64,000 bases of DNA, from assembly GCF_000348905.1 (NCBI RefSeq), contig NZ_AOFT01000005.1, forward strand, positions 62,001 through 126,000. The letters run 5' to 3'. This document shows, piece after piece, positions 26,534-37,333 of this stretch. The position numbers and the translations under genes were made by a program. This DNA is from Bhargavaea cecembensis DSE10. Lineage in GTDB: Bacteria; Bacillota; Bacilli; Bacillales_A; Planococcaceae. Position 1 is the stretch's first letter, and every line of letters starts with the position of its first letter. The notes beneath the pieces are model-generated. The model ran no database searches. It worked only from the letters and a program-made list of their open reading frames with translations, and was not told the origin of the DNA.

Positions 26534-26938
26534 TCAGGCGTATTGGATTTCGTCTTCATCATAGGCGTCGACTCCATTTTCTACATGGACGGTCGTCTTC
26601 AGCAACAGCTTCTCGCTGTCCTTATTGACCAGCCAGCGGTCATCCGGCACGATTTCAAAAGGAATCATGCGGGTCTCCTTCGATTTGGAATCACCGATCA
26701 GCTCGAGGGAGTGCTTGGTGATCGTCCGGTCCACATCCTCAAAATCGCTCATCGCATCTTCACGATGAATGCGGACCAATACTTCCAGCGTGATATGGTC
26801 AATGATCTGATCCGCTTCGCCGCCGTCAATATAGACGGTTCCGTTCAGTGTCTCCCCTTCTTCCAGCACCTGGTTGTCGACGACTGTGTCGACTTCAAGT
26901 CCCCCGATGCCGATTTTGGATAGGAATGATTTCAGCAT
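26534..26938 (-). CDS. Short Spo0M-like (arrestin-fold) protein
   Basis: A 134-residue protein with the N-terminal arrestin-like domain of Spo0M: LSKIGIGGLEVDTVVDNQ, LNGTVYIDGGEADQIID and PFEIVPDDRW. B. subtilis Spo0M is about 258 residues, so this is roughly half-length; no frameshift is apparent and the C-terminal half is absent. The ATG lies 1 bp after the AI-2E permease stop. Spo0M affects sporulation and cell-shape phenotypes; its role here is unknown. Confidence 0.75.
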   Translation of the reverse strand: MLKSFLSKIGIGGLEVDTVVDNQVLEEGETLNGTVYIDGGEADQIIDHITLEVLVRIHREDAMSDFEDVDRTITKHSLELIGDSKSKETRMIPFEIVPDDRWLVNKDSEKLLLKTTVHVENGVDAYDEDEIQYA

Positions 26939-26939
26939 G

Positions 26940-28151
26940 TCACTCTCTCCCCGTTTTTTCGATAATCCTTCTGCTGTCCGTTTCGTATCTCATTTTCGGA
27001 TTGTATTCATGTTCATCGTATCGCTTTTTGAACAGTTTGAACAGATGAGACACAATGACCTTCAAAAGTGCATAACCCGGTATCCCCAGGATGACTCCCG
27101 GGACCCCGAACAGCGAACCGGCGGTCAGAAGGACAAAAATGATGGTAATCGGATGAATATGCAGTGTTTTACCCATAACCTGGGGAGAGATAAACTTCCC
27201 TTCCACCAGCTGGACGATTGTCCAGACCGCAGCGAGCTTCAGGATCATGAACGGTGACGTGACAAGCGCAATGATCAGGGCCGGCGTGATGGCAATCACA
27301 GGGCCGAGGTACGGGACGACACTTGTCACCGCGGCCAGTGCGCCGAGCGCGAGTGCATATTCCATGCCGATGATCACGAACCCGATATAAATCAGCAGGC
27401 CGATGCAGAACGAGACGATCAGCTGTCCCTGAATATAGTTGCTGAGCTGCTGGTCGGCATCATGCAAGATTTCCTTGGCATCACGTCTCATGCGCGGGGG
27501 CATGAGCTTCAAAATATAATCTGGAAGCCGGTCCCCGTCCTTCAGGAGATAAAACAGGATGAACGGAACGGTGACAATCGAGATGACAATCCCGGTCAGT
27601 GTCGAGATAAAATTCGTCACGCCGGAAGCGATACCGCCTGCCGTGTCCCGGAAAAATCCGGCGATGTCTTCGAATACCGAATCGATCAGCAGGTTCAGGT
27701 TTACATCAAGCTGATTATAGTACGAAGCAAACAGTGAGGTGCTCAGATAAGCGTCGATGTTCAGAATCAGCTGTCTGAAGTATTCCGGGAACTCCTGGAC
27801 CAGGTTGATGACCTGCGTTTTCAGGAACGGATAAATCAGGAATACGGCGAGCGAGATAAGCCCGATCCCGCCGATGTAAATAATGAGAATCCCCCATACA
27901 CGGGGGATTCTCGACCGCTCAAGAAGCCGGAGGACCGGCCGGAGCAGATAAAACAATACAGCTGCCAGCACAACAGGCAGCACGACATTCTGGACAAGCA
28001 CTTTCACAGGCGTGAATACAAATTGGATCTGGTTGAACACCAGGATAATCAGCCCGGCCAATAGGATGATCCCCAGGACGAACAGTGTCGTGCGTCCCCC
28101 CAGAAAACGGATCACCCGGCTTTGCCCGGGGTTCCCCTTTTCTCTTTCCAT
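26940..28151 (-). CDS. AI-2E family transporter (YueF/YtvI-like)
   Basis: A 403-residue membrane protein with seven to eight helices and the long extracytoplasmic loop of the family. PFILFYLLKDGDRLP, VVPYLGPVIAITPALIIAL and GVPGVILGIPGYALLKVI are typical. Members export AI-2 or act as ion/proton exchangers; the substrate here is unknown. It lies in a row with the LCP gene (20 bp upstream) and the Spo0M-like gene (1 bp downstream). Confidence 0.9.
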   Translation of the reverse strand: MEREKGNPGQSRVIRFLGGRTTLFVLGIILLAGLIILVFNQIQFVFTPVKVLVQNVVLPVVLAAVLFYLLRPVLRLLERSRIPRVWGILIIYIGGIGLISLAVFLIYPFLKTQVINLVQEFPEYFRQLILNIDAYLSTSLFASYYNQLDVNLNLLIDSVFEDIAGFFRDTAGGIASGVTNFISTLTGIVISIVTVPFILFYLLKDGDRLPDYILKLMPPRMRRDAKEILHDADQQLSNYIQGQLIVSFCIGLLIYIGFVIIGMEYALALGALAAVTSVVPYLGPVIAITPALIIALVTSPFMILKLAAVWTIVQLVEGKFISPQVMGKTLHIHPITIIFVLLTAGSLFGVPGVILGIPGYALLKVIVSHLFKLFKKRYDEHEYNPKMRYETDSRRIIEKTGRE

Positions 28152-28172
28152 CGGCCTCCCCCTTCTCTCTGT

Positions 28173-29159
28173 TTATGGCATAAGCCGCGCGGATGCGCCT
28201 TTCATGGCCTCGGGTGTTCCGAGGAATTCGCTGATTGCTTCCCGATTGGCGGACACATCCAGTTCGATCACCGATCCGGCATGCGAATAGGAGCCGAAAC
28301 TGTATGTCCCTTCCACCGGAATGGTCATGCGGTCGATCTCCATTCCTCCCGACACTGCCGCCTTCAGCACCTTGCGGAGCCCGTCCATGCCGCCGACATC
28401 AGTTTCAACGTAACCCGTCGCGGCACCTGCGAGTTTGGGCAGGCGCGGCAGCGTGGCCGGCGAAAGAACTTCATCCTTCAGGGCAGCAATCACTTTCTGC
28501 TGCCGTTCCACACGCCCGAAGTCCCCTTCGCTGTCCGCCCTAAAGCGCGCATAGCCGAGCAGTTCCTTGCCGTTCAGATCATGTGTGCCCTGCGTCAGGG
28601 TTACGCCGATCTTCTCGGACATCGGCTTTTCCACATCAATCCGGACACCGTCGGGAGCGGCAATATCGATCAGCTTCTCGAAGTTGTCGAAGTCCGTCAC
28701 GGCGTAATGGTGGATCGGAACGCCAAACATGCCGGAAATGGTATCCTTCGCAAGCTGCACACCGCCGAGGTAGTAGGCCGTGTTCAGTTTGTAGGACTGA
28801 TAGCCCGGAATATCGGCATAAATGTCCCTCATGAACGAAACGAGCTTGACTTGGTTGTTTTCCTTATCGAGTGAAGCCAGGATCATTGTATCGGAGCGGG
28901 ACTTGCCCGATTCTGCATCATCAATCCCGAGAAGCAGGTAATTTTCGATATACGGGTACTGCGGATCAATCGGGTCGCCGCTGAATGGCCCTGAATCCGG
29001 CTTATCGCCGGTCGCGAGATCGCGTCCCTGGTTATATTGCCATACGGAGTACAGGCCGACGGCAATCGCCAGGACGACCAGCAGTGCAAACAGCGTCCGG
29101 AACGGACGCAGCCTCCGGCGCCGCTTCCTGCCACTCCTTGTGCGCGGTGTTTCCATCAT
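28173..29159 (-). CDS. LytR-CpsA-Psr (LCP) family transferase
   Basis: A 328-residue membrane-anchored protein: a strongly basic N-terminus (GRKRRRRLR), one helix (about 22-42), and an extracellular LCP domain with LLLGIDD, SRSDTMILASLD, VSFMRDIYADIPGY and the conserved arginines of GYARFRADSEGDFGRVERQQ. LCP enzymes attach teichoic acids or other polymers to peptidoglycan. GGAGGA precedes tandem ATGs at 29159 and 29156. Confidence 0.93.
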   Translation of the reverse strand: MMETPRTRSGRKRRRRLRPFRTLFALLVVLAIAVGLYSVWQYNQGRDLATGDKPDSGPFSGDPIDPQYPYIENYLLLGIDDAESGKSRSDTMILASLDKENNQVKLVSFMRDIYADIPGYQSYKLNTAYYLGGVQLAKDTISGMFGVPIHHYAVTDFDNFEKLIDIAAPDGVRIDVEKPMSEKIGVTLTQGTHDLNGKELLGYARFRADSEGDFGRVERQQKVIAALKDEVLSPATLPRLPKLAGAATGYVETDVGGMDGLRKVLKAAVSGGMEIDRMTIPVEGTYSFGSYSHAGSVIELDVSANREAISEFLGTPEAMKGASARLMP

Positions 29160-29217
29160 AATTCCTCCAAACTCTTATTCGTGAATAGGACGCCGCTTCC
29201 CTTCCGGGGGTTGCACC

Positions 29218-29246
29218 TTGCCGCCTGCATGGACGGGTGCTACAAT
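29218..29246 (+). promoter_or_regulatory. Probable promoter of msrA
   Basis: TTGCCG (29218-29223), a 17-bp spacer, and TACAAT (29241-29246), 38 bp before the ATG. Confidence 0.5.
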
Positions 29247-29283
29247 ACAGTCCGGGTAAAATCATAGAAGAGAAGGTGCTGCA

Positions 29284-29817
29284 ATGGCAGGACAAAAGAC
29301 TGAAAAGGCGATCTTCGCCGGCGGATGCTTCTGGTGCATGGTCAAGCCGTTCAAGGAATGGGACGGCGTATCGGATCTCATATCCGGCTATACGGGAGGA
29401 ACGCTTGAGGACCCCACCTATGAAGACGTCAAGCGCGGCGACACGGGCCATTACGAGGCCGTCGAAATTGAGTTCGATCCGGCTGTATTCCCTTATGAGG
29501 AGCTGCTGAATGTCTACTGGCAGCAGATCGATCCGACCGATGACGGCGGGCAGTTCCACGATCGCGGGGATTCCTACCGGACGGCCATCTTCTATACGAC
29601 GGAAGAACAGCGCGAGGCTGCCCTGCGTTCACGGGAAGCCCTCGGGAAAAGCGGGCGTTTCGACAAGCCGATCGTTACGGAGATCCTTCCGGCCTCGACT
29701 TTCTACCCGGCCGAAGACTATCATCAGGACTATTATCTCAAAGAACGCGAGCATTATGAACAGGACCGTGCCAAATCAGGCCGGGACGAATTCATCAGTA
29801 CCCATTGGGGACAGTAA
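29284..29817 (+). CDS. msrA: Peptide methionine-S-sulfoxide reductase MsrA (first copy)
   Basis: A 177-residue enzyme repairing methionine-S-sulfoxide. The active site GGCFWC has catalytic Cys15; [34 protein letters not shown] and AEDYHQDYY are family hallmarks. A second paralogue lies at 54998-55522 next to msrB. This copy is monocistronic with its own promoter and terminator. Confidence 0.96.
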   Translation: MAGQKTEKAIFAGGCFWCMVKPFKEWDGVSDLISGYTGGTLEDPTYEDVKRGDTGHYEAVEIEFDPAVFPYEELLNVYWQQIDPTDDGGQFHDRGDSYRTAIFYTTEEQREAALRSREALGKSGRFDKPIVTEILPASTFYPAEDYHQDYYLKEREHYEQDRAKSGRDEFISTHWGQ

Positions 29818-29843
29818 GCATCCGCACCGGCGGATGCTTTTTC
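29817..29843 (+). terminator. Terminator of the first msrA
   Basis: AGCATCCGC-ACCG-GCGGATGCTTTTT directly after the stop. Confidence 0.88.
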
Positions 29844-29965
29844 TCATTTTCCGCTTTCCTGTTTCCACAATTATATCCGTCTTCCATCCCTGTTCTTACA
29901 TTGGAGATACCCGAACTTGCGTTCCTAAACATCACCGGTTAATATTGGGAATGTAGGTGATGAAT

Positions 29966-30214
29966 ATGAAAATCGTACAGTGGGCATATGCCCGCAAATA
30001 TCAGATCAAAGCCGTTTTTGATGACTTTCCGGAGACTGTATTTTTGTTCAGGCGCATCGGTGAGTTCTATTTTCTTTTTTCCTGCAGCGGCGGCGAATTC
30101 ACACGCCTGCCGGAGCGCAGCGACTATAACCGGATGGAGGAGCTCATCAATGAAGAGCTCGGCACACTGGAGCATTATCTGAACCGCCGGAGCAACCGGC
30201 TCGGCGCCTCGTAG
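29966..30214 (+). CDS. Uncharacterised 82-residue protein
   Basis: A soluble, aromatic-rich small protein (MKIVQWAYARKYQIKAVFDD...) with an acidic/basic helical C-terminus (RMEELINEELGTLEHYL). ATG 29966 is chosen for the AGGTGA site 5 bp upstream. It lies between msrA and the ABC-F gene. I do not recognise the family. Confidence 0.6.
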   Translation: MKIVQWAYARKYQIKAVFDDFPETVFLFRRIGEFYFLFSCSGGEFTRLPERSDYNRMEELINEELGTLEHYLNRRSNRLGAS

Positions 30215-30272
30215 GGCAAGCCGGTTCTTCGCCATGCCTCCGGTTACAGTTCGGCACGTCTTTATGGTATAA

Positions 30273-31913
<1,641 letters not shown>

Positions 31914-31922
31914 CCCCATTAC

Positions 31923-31953
31923 AAAGGAGACGGCAGATGCCGTCTCCTTTTTT
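31923..31953 (+). terminator. Terminator of the ABC-F gene
   Basis: AAAGGAGACGGC-AGAT-GCCGTCTCCTTTTTT, just after the stop. Confidence 0.92.
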
Positions 31954-31965
31954 CGTCCCGGCGCT

Positions 31966-32445
31966 TCAGCGCTTCCGGATAAACCTGCGCGCCAGCGTAC
32001 CGGCAGGAAGCTTCCGCACCACTTTGCCGCCTTTTGCGCTGATGCGCTCAAGCGTGCGGAGAAGCTTTACGTTGCCCGTCCAGTGCTCTTCCAGTACATC
32101 TTCTCCCGCCGCGCCGACAAGTGTATTGATGATGAATGCGGCAACCGCCACATCATCGAGGAATCCGCCCGGCCCGAGGATGCCTTCAGGCAGGAAATCG
32201 ACCGGAGAGATAAAGTAAAGGATCCCGCTGGCGACCAGCAGCTTGCTTTTCCCGTCGATCCGGCTGTCGGTCATCGACTTCATCATAAGATGGAACAAAT
32301 CCGGCGCAAACAGGATGATGTCGGCAAACCGCCCCCGCTTCCCGGGCTTGTCCCCGAGCCATGAAGCCACCCTGCCCCTGAGCCGTTCATAAAAGTCCTG
32401 CTGCTCTTTTCCCGAAGGCAGCGGACGCTTCAGTTCGGAATCCAT
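31966..32445 (-). CDS. DUF1232 (YkvA-like) membrane protein
   Basis: 159 residues with the DUF1232 core LLVASGILYFISPVDFLPEG followed by GGFLDDVAVAAFIIN, a short hydrophobic hairpin typical of the family. The N-terminal 60 residues are charged. Function unknown. Convergent with the ABC-F gene. Confidence 0.85.
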   Translation of the reverse strand: MDSELKRPLPSGKEQQDFYERLRGRVASWLGDKPGKRGRFADIILFAPDLFHLMMKSMTDSRIDGKSKLLVASGILYFISPVDFLPEGILGPGGFLDDVAVAAFIINTLVGAAGEDVLEEHWTGNVKLLRTLERISAKGGKVVRKLPAGTLARRFIRKR

Positions 32446-32538
32446 TCGATCACGTCCCTTCCCCGTCCTATACCAAAGTTACCGGGAAATGAAACGTACG
32501 TTCAAGAAAAACGGCCGGCCGTCCCGGCTGCGGACATG

Positions 32539-32570
32539 AAAAAGAGGCTTCCGGAAAATCCGGAAGCCTC
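32539..32570 (-). terminator. Terminator of the cold-shock gene
   Basis: GAGGCTTCCGG pairs with CCGGAAGCCTC (32544-32570); on the minus strand it is followed by TTTTT. Confidence 0.9.
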
Positions 32571-32587
32571 CCGTATGAACCCGCCGA

Positions 32588-32788
32588 TCAGAGCTTGACG
32601 ACGTTTGCAGCCTGTGGTCCGCGGTTGCCTTCGACAACTTCGAACTCAACTTGCTGGCCTTCGTCAAGCGTCTTGAAGCCTTCGCCCTGGATGGCGGAGA
32701 AGTGTACGAATACGTCGTCCTCGCCTTCGACTTCGATGAAGCCGAATCCCTTTTCCGCGTTGAACCATTTCACTGTACCTTGTTTCAT
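32588..32788 (-). CDS. Cold-shock protein (CspA/CspB family)
   Basis: A 66-residue single OB-fold RNA chaperone. [20 protein letters not shown] contains RNP1 (KGFGFI); RNP2 is VFVHFSAI. Full family length. It binds single-stranded RNA/DNA and melts structures at low temperature. The mRNA has a leader of about 150 nt from a consensus promoter, as in other csp genes. Confidence 0.96.
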   Translation of the reverse strand: MKQGTVKWFNAEKGFGFIEVEGEDDVFVHFSAIQGEGFKTLDEGQQVEFEVVEGNRGPQAANVVKL

Positions 32789-32854
32789 GTTGATTTTACC
32801 CCCAACTTAAAAGAAATAATTTTAATATGGAACTTTTTTGGAGGAACAAAAAAA

Positions 32855-32910
32855 TTCACATATTATAAAAAGTACCGACCTGAACCCGATCACTTTTTAT
32901 AATAGGTGAA
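32855..32910 (-). promoter_or_regulatory. Large hairpin in the csp 5' leader
   Basis: Arms 32855-32873 and 32892-32910 pair over 18 of 19 positions (core ACTTTTTATAATA), with an 18-nt loop. It lies within the predicted leader RNA, between the promoter and the start codon. An AT-rich, marginally stable stem suits temperature-dependent folding. Confidence 0.65.
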
Positions 32911-32944
32911 TCCGTGTTTCCAGTCCTCGTGTTCAATTAATGCC

Positions 32945-32972
32945 ATTATACCATCTTAAGGAAGCGTGTCAA
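32945..32972 (-). promoter_or_regulatory. Consensus promoter of the cold-shock gene
   Basis: Minus strand: perfect -35 TTGACA (32972-32967), a 16-bp spacer, and perfect -10 TATAAT (32950-32945) preceded by TGG, an extended -10. The predicted start near 32938 gives a leader of about 150 nt. Confidence 0.85.
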
Positions 32973-32993
32973 CGATAAGGGTCCGAATATTTT

Positions 32994-33296
32994 TTATTTT
33001 TTTGAAAACGGATGCGGCTTCCCGTCTTTCATGACGATGAGACCGTGAAACAGCTGCAGATCCTCGGCGCAGTCTTCGCAGTAGCACACTTCTTTCACGT
33101 TCCAGAACGCCCAGAATTTTCCGTCTTTCTCAGCTTCGTGCTCACACTCCTGCCGGAACCGGGAAATCAGTTCGGACAGGCCCGCCTCCGCGGATTTCTC
33201 GCAGTCAAAAACCTTCCGTTCCTGAATATGCTCTTCCCAGCCTTCAAATTGCCACCATGGCTCATAGTCTGCTCTCATATAGATGATTTCATACAT
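32994..33296 (-). CDS. DUF1033 family protein
   Basis: 100 residues. The N-terminus MYEIIYMRADYEPWWQFEGW is characteristic of DUF1033. A CYCEDC pair of cysteines near residue 76 could bind metal. ATG 33296 follows AAGAAGG; an in-frame upstream start is less well placed. Function unknown. Divergent from xpaC. Confidence 0.82.
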   Translation of the reverse strand: MYEIIYMRADYEPWWQFEGWEEHIQERKVFDCEKSAEAGLSELISRFRQECEHEAEKDGKFWAFWNVKEVCYCEDCAEDLQLFHGLIVMKDGKPHPFSKK

Positions 33297-33512
33297 ACTG
33301 ATCAACCTTCTTTTTCAATGTGATGCTGACGTCAGACCCATTGTAGCAAATGAGCGCTTATTCTCCACGTGTTACGCTCACAGGCAGGCGATTCGGATGT
33401 TTCGCGAACGGGTATGCGATATAATGGAGACAGGCCGCGCCGGAAACAAAATGAAACTTTCCGGCCGATCCGGACGTAAAAATAGTAAGATTCCTTTAGG
33501 AGGTCCGGCCAG

Positions 33513-34229
33513 ATGAATACATTCCAGCAATTTTTGACGCGGCATGCGATTATGCTGCCGGTCAGCTTCGGATCCTGGCTCTATTTCCTGTTGGGTGCCG
33601 GCATGGGATTCGTCCCAGCCACCGGCCTGCTCATCGCGATCTACCTTGCAGGCGATTTCACGATCAGGCAGGTACAGACCGGCTCAACGGTGAAAAAACT
33701 CGGCATGACCCGATCCGAATATAAACATATCGTCCACCAGCTGGGACAGGCGAAGGCCAAGCTCCGCCAGCTGAATACCCATTACGGCAGTATCCGTTCC
33801 GTACAGGCATTCCGCCAGCTGAACGACCTGAACAAGCTGTCAAAGCGCATCATCGGGATTGTCCAGCAGAACCCGCGCAAGTTCTATAATGTCGAGAAGT
33901 TCTTTTACGCACACCTCGATTCTGCGGTCGAGCTGTCTTCCAAGTATGCACTTTTGGCAAACCAGCCGACCAAGGACGATGAGATGAAACAGGCACTTGA
34001 AGACACACGCGAAACCTTGAAAGACCTGAATGTGGAAATCCGCAAAGACGTAAAGCGGGCGCTTGCCACCGACCTGGAGACATTGAGGTTCGAACTGGAC
34101 TATGCGGAGGTCCTGACGGGTAAGGAAAAAAGGCAGCTTGAACTGCAGGAGCGGAAACAACTGAAAGAGCCCGAGCAAGCGCAGCTGAAAGGAGACGACA
34201 CTGATGACAGAAAACAAACCGGCCCGTGA
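33513..34229 (+). CDS. xpaC: XpaC-like 5-bromo-4-chloroindolyl phosphate hydrolysis family protein
   Basis: 238 residues: two hydrophobic segments near the N-terminus ([17 protein letters not shown] and [12 protein letters not shown]), then long helices. XpaC is usually encoded just before a TelA/YaaN protein, as here, where the next gene starts inside this one. It follows TAGGAGG. The name comes from an old indicator-dye phenotype; the true function is unclear, perhaps envelope stress. Confidence 0.85.
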   Translation: MNTFQQFLTRHAIMLPVSFGSWLYFLLGAGMGFVPATGLLIAIYLAGDFTIRQVQTGSTVKKLGMTRSEYKHIVHQLGQAKAKLRQLNTHYGSIRSVQAFRQLNDLNKLSKRIIGIVQQNPRKFYNVEKFFYAHLDSAVELSSKYALLANQPTKDDEMKQALEDTRETLKDLNVEIRKDVKRALATDLETLRFELDYAEVLTGKEKRQLELQERKQLKEPEQAQLKGDDTDDRKQTGP

Positions 34230-35406
34230 AACGGCAGATCTGACGATGGACGACCTACTCGATAATCCGTTCGACCTGAAGCCCCAAACCTCACTCCTGC
34301 CTGATGAGATGGCCAATCAGGCGCCCGCAAAGCCGGGCGTCAAGCTGATGGAGCGCCTCAGTGAGGAGGAGCAGCAAAAGGCACGGGATCTGGCCAAACA
34401 GATACCTGCGGGCAACTACGAGGCGATCATCACTTACGGGGCGAACGCGCAAAATCAGCTGTCGACGTTCTCCCATAAGATGCTCGACCATGTACAGGCC
34501 AAGGATATCGGGCCTGTCGGCGATGTCCTCAAAGATCTGATGGGCAAGCTGAACGAGATCGATCCGGAAGATTTATCGGTCGAGAAAAAGACCGGCATTC
34601 GGAAATGGTTCGGACGGGTACAAAAATCCGTTCAGGAACTCATGACGAAATACCAGAAGCTGAGCACCCAGATTGACCGGATCGGCGTCCAGCTGGAGCA
34701 TGCCAAGCGCGGCCTCATCGAGGACGTCCAGATGCTCGACCAGCTATACGATCAGAACAAGGCCTACTTCCAGGCGCTGAACGTCTATATCGCGGCAGCC
34801 GAACTTAAACGGGACGAAATCGTCAATGAAATCATTCCGGCGATGAGAAAAAAAGCTGAAGAGTCCAACGACCAGATGGCCTTCCAGGAAGTCAACGATA
34901 TGGCACAGTTTGTCGACCGGCTTGAAAAGCGGATCTATGACCTGCAGCTGTCACGCCAGATCACCATCCAGAGCGCACCGCAGATCCGCATGATCCAGCA
35001 GACAAACCAGACGCTGGCCGAAAAGATCCAGTCGTCGATCATGACCTCGATTCCCCTCTGGAAAAACCAGATCGCCATCGCACTGACCCTCAATCGCCAG
35101 CGCAAAGCGGTCGAGTCCCAGCGTGCGGTCACCGAGACGACAAACGAGCTCCTTCTCCGCAACTCCGAAATGCTCAAGATGAACAGCATCGAAACAGCCA
35201 AGGAGAACGAGCGCGGGCTTGTGGAAGTGGACACACTCAAGAAAACCCAGGAAAACCTGATCTCCACTATCGAGGAAACACTGGCAATCCAGGCGGACGG
35301 ACGCGCAAAGCGGAAGGCCGCGGAAATCGAGATTGCCCGCATGGAAGAAGAACTCAAGCAGCGCTTGATCGCTGTCGCGGAAAAAGCGGAAAACCGTCCT
35401 CAATGA
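34204..35406 (+). CDS. yaaN: TelA-like toxic anion resistance protein (YaaN)
   Basis: A 400-residue soluble coiled-coil protein of the TelA family. [40 protein letters not shown] and [18 protein letters not shown] are family-typical. TelA homologues are linked to tellurite and envelope-stress resistance by unknown means. The start overlaps xpaC by 26 bp behind AAAGGAG. The terminator stem overlaps the stop codon. Confidence 0.9.
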   Translation: MTENKPARETADLTMDDLLDNPFDLKPQTSLLPDEMANQAPAKPGVKLMERLSEEEQQKARDLAKQIPAGNYEAIITYGANAQNQLSTFSHKMLDHVQAKDIGPVGDVLKDLMGKLNEIDPEDLSVEKKTGIRKWFGRVQKSVQELMTKYQKLSTQIDRIGVQLEHAKRGLIEDVQMLDQLYDQNKAYFQALNVYIAAAELKRDEIVNEIIPAMRKKAEESNDQMAFQEVNDMAQFVDRLEKRIYDLQLSRQITIQSAPQIRMIQQTNQTLAEKIQSSIMTSIPLWKNQIAIALTLNRQRKAVESQRAVTETTNELLLRNSEMLKMNSIETAKENERGLVEVDTLKKTQENLISTIEETLAIQADGRAKRKAAEIEIARMEEELKQRLIAVAEKAENRPQ

Positions 35407-35419
35407 GGACGGTTTTTTT
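35390..35419 (+). terminator. Terminator of xpaC-telA
   Basis: AAACCGTCCTC-AAT-GAGGACGGTTT then T run; the TGA stop is inside the hairpin. Confidence 0.9.
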
Positions 35420-35428
35420 GCTGCAATT

Positions 35429-37330
35429 CTACATATTCCCTGATGCGAGAACGAGCAGTTTGCGGAGGATCCGGAGCGTCTCTTCGGAAAAACGGTCGAT
35501 CGAATCCGCCGACACCGACCGGCTGCCGAACATCATCCTGAACAGTTCCTGCTGGCGCGCGGTTGCCGGTGCCGATGAAAGAAACAGATGAATGACCGTG
35601 ATCCCCTGCTTTTCCGCTTCCCTGACGGCTTCTGCCGTATCGACGATTCCGTTCTGTCCGTACCCGAATGCCGATGGTTCCCCGTCCGAGAACACGAGAA
35701 GGAACCGGTGGGCCTCGGATCGCTGAAGCAGCCTGGAGGTCATCCAGCGGACGGCAAAACCGTCCCGGTTGTCATCCCCGGCTTCAAGAGACAGGATCCT
35801 TTCCCCGTTGTCCTTTCCGTCATCCCGGAACCGGTGGAGCCACTGGAAGGTATTCGGCTGCCGTGTTTTGGTCGCGGCTGCCGAGTCTTCCTGGTAGACC
35901 GCAATGCCATGGGCCGTTTCCAGAGATCGCAGAATGTCATGAAACAGGAGGACTGCTTTTTTCGTTTGATCCAGTTTATCCGCCATCGACCCCGATCCGT
36001 CCACCAAAAGGCCGAACACGGCATCCAGCCGCTTGGACGGGCTCTGCTTCCGGTAAAACGGACGGGGACGCTCATGAAGCAGGACAGACACCGGATTTTT
36101 GGACAATCGCCCCTTCGGCAGCCCTTCCCTCCTCTCTTCTCTTTTTCTCTCGATCCGCTTCTGCATCTCCTTGACGATCGCCCGTACATGCGGGGCTGAT
36201 TCCTCACGCCATCTCAGGATACGATCACGGGCTTCGGAGCTGTTGTCCGCCTCTGCAAGCAGTTCCCTGAAAACCACCGATTCATTTGCTGAGCCAAATC
36301 CTTCGGCATTCGTCCAGGTGCCCGCCTCAGGGGCTGTCGCTTCGCTGCCCGCCTCGTGCGCAATCCCTGTGCGTTCGTCGGCGGACGACTGCCCGCGTCC
36401 CGTCGAAGTGGCCTCTGTCCCTTCACGGCCTTCTCTCGCGCCCGTGCCGTCACCTTCCCCGATCCGCCCGTGTTCAAGTTCGTAGTTCAGATGCATGCCT
36501 TTCTCGGACCGGTTCGCGGCGTGCCAGGTCGAAAACAATTCCCCGACCGACTCCTTCTCGCCCGCCTCCCCTTTTTCGCGATCCTTTGTTCCCCGGTGAT
36601 AATGGAAGTCGGGTTTCGGGCCGGTGAGTCCGTCTCCTACCGCATAATAAGAATGGCGGAGATCTTCTTCCAGCCGGCCGTATAGCAGCGGGGCCAATCT
36701 CTCTGCCAAACCGACCGAGTCAGCCGTCGAGCGGGCGTCGAACACGCCAAAGAGTACCGGATCAACAAGCTCCGACAGCTCCCCTTCGGATGCATCATAC
36801 CGGTCCGGGATTCCGTGAATCACCGCATATAAGTGATTAAACAGTGCATCCGCCCGGAATCCCCTGCGGAGATTGACCGGCTGCTGGCCCGTATGAAACT
36901 CACCGTACAGCCGCCTCCTGAGTGCAAAAGCGGCATCCGTGCCGGGCCGTTCGGCAATCACGGCGTCTGTAATGCGGAGCTCTTCGAACAGCAGGACAGC
37001 CGAACGGAGAAATTCACGGAGCGGATGATCTTCAGTTTCGGAACGATATTCCCGCCAGGCAGCAAGGTCAAATCGGGACCAGAAGCCCGCCGCCAGCAGA
37101 TAAAGGTCGGAAAGCCGTCCCTGTTCAGTCACTCCCGGATCCCTGTGCCGCCAAAAAACACTCATGGCCAGTTCATTGGATGCGGGATGGAACTCAATGT
37201 GCTGCCTTTCGGTCACGCCGAGTTCAGCCATGCCGGTGAGCGCGCGTGCAAGGCGCTCCAGCCTGAGCCTCTCCCCGGCGTCAATCAGTTCGTCGTTAAA
37301 GTCGATAAACCGGTTAATCGATGTCATCAC
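35429..37330 (-). CDS. yojO: VWA-domain protein, YojO-like (CobT-like)
   Basis: A 633-residue cytoplasmic protein. The C-terminal von Willebrand A domain (from about residue 430) carries the MIDAS motif VDGSGSMADK, plus FSDGEPSAFG. The middle (about 260-350) is a low-complexity, charged linker rich in E, G, T and S. It overlaps the expected context of a MoxR-type AAA+ partner: yojN is 3 bp upstream. Such AAA+/VWA pairs remodel or metallate other proteins (CobNST, CbbQO, Nor/GvpN systems); the target here is unknown. Length matches B. subtilis YojO (638). Confidence 0.87.
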   Translation of the reverse strand: MMTSINRFIDFNDELIDAGERLRLERLARALTGMAELGVTERQHIEFHPASNELAMSVFWRHRDPGVTEQGRLSDLYLLAAGFWSRFDLAAWREYRSETEDHPLREFLRSAVLLFEELRITDAVIAERPGTDAAFALRRRLYGEFHTGQQPVNLRRGFRADALFNHLYAVIHGIPDRYDASEGELSELVDPVLFGVFDARSTADSVGLAERLAPLLYGRLEEDLRHSYYAVGDGLTGPKPDFHYHRGTKDREKGEAGEKESVGELFSTWHAANRSEKGMHLNYELEHGRIGEGDGTGAREGREGTEATSTGRGQSSADERTGIAHEAGSEATAPEAGTWTNAEGFGSANESVVFRELLAEADNSSEARDRILRWREESAPHVRAIVKEMQKRIERKREERREGLPKGRLSKNPVSVLLHERPRPFYRKQSPSKRLDAVFGLLVDGSGSMADKLDQTKKAVLLFHDILRSLETAHGIAVYQEDSAAATKTRQPNTFQWLHRFRDDGKDNGERILSLEAGDDNRDGFAVRWMTSRLLQRSEAHRFLLVFSDGEPSAFGYGQNGIVDTAEAVREAEKQGITVIHLFLSSAPATARQQELFRMMFGSRSVSADSIDRFSEETLRILRKLLVLASGNM

Positions 37331-37333
37331 GCA

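Noticed and set aside
33400-33430. A LexA-like site (CGAACGGGTATGCG) before xpaC
   Set aside because: The second half-site is GT-less (TATG instead of GTTC), leaving only about 11 of 14 matches; no SOS role is known for xpaC-telA.
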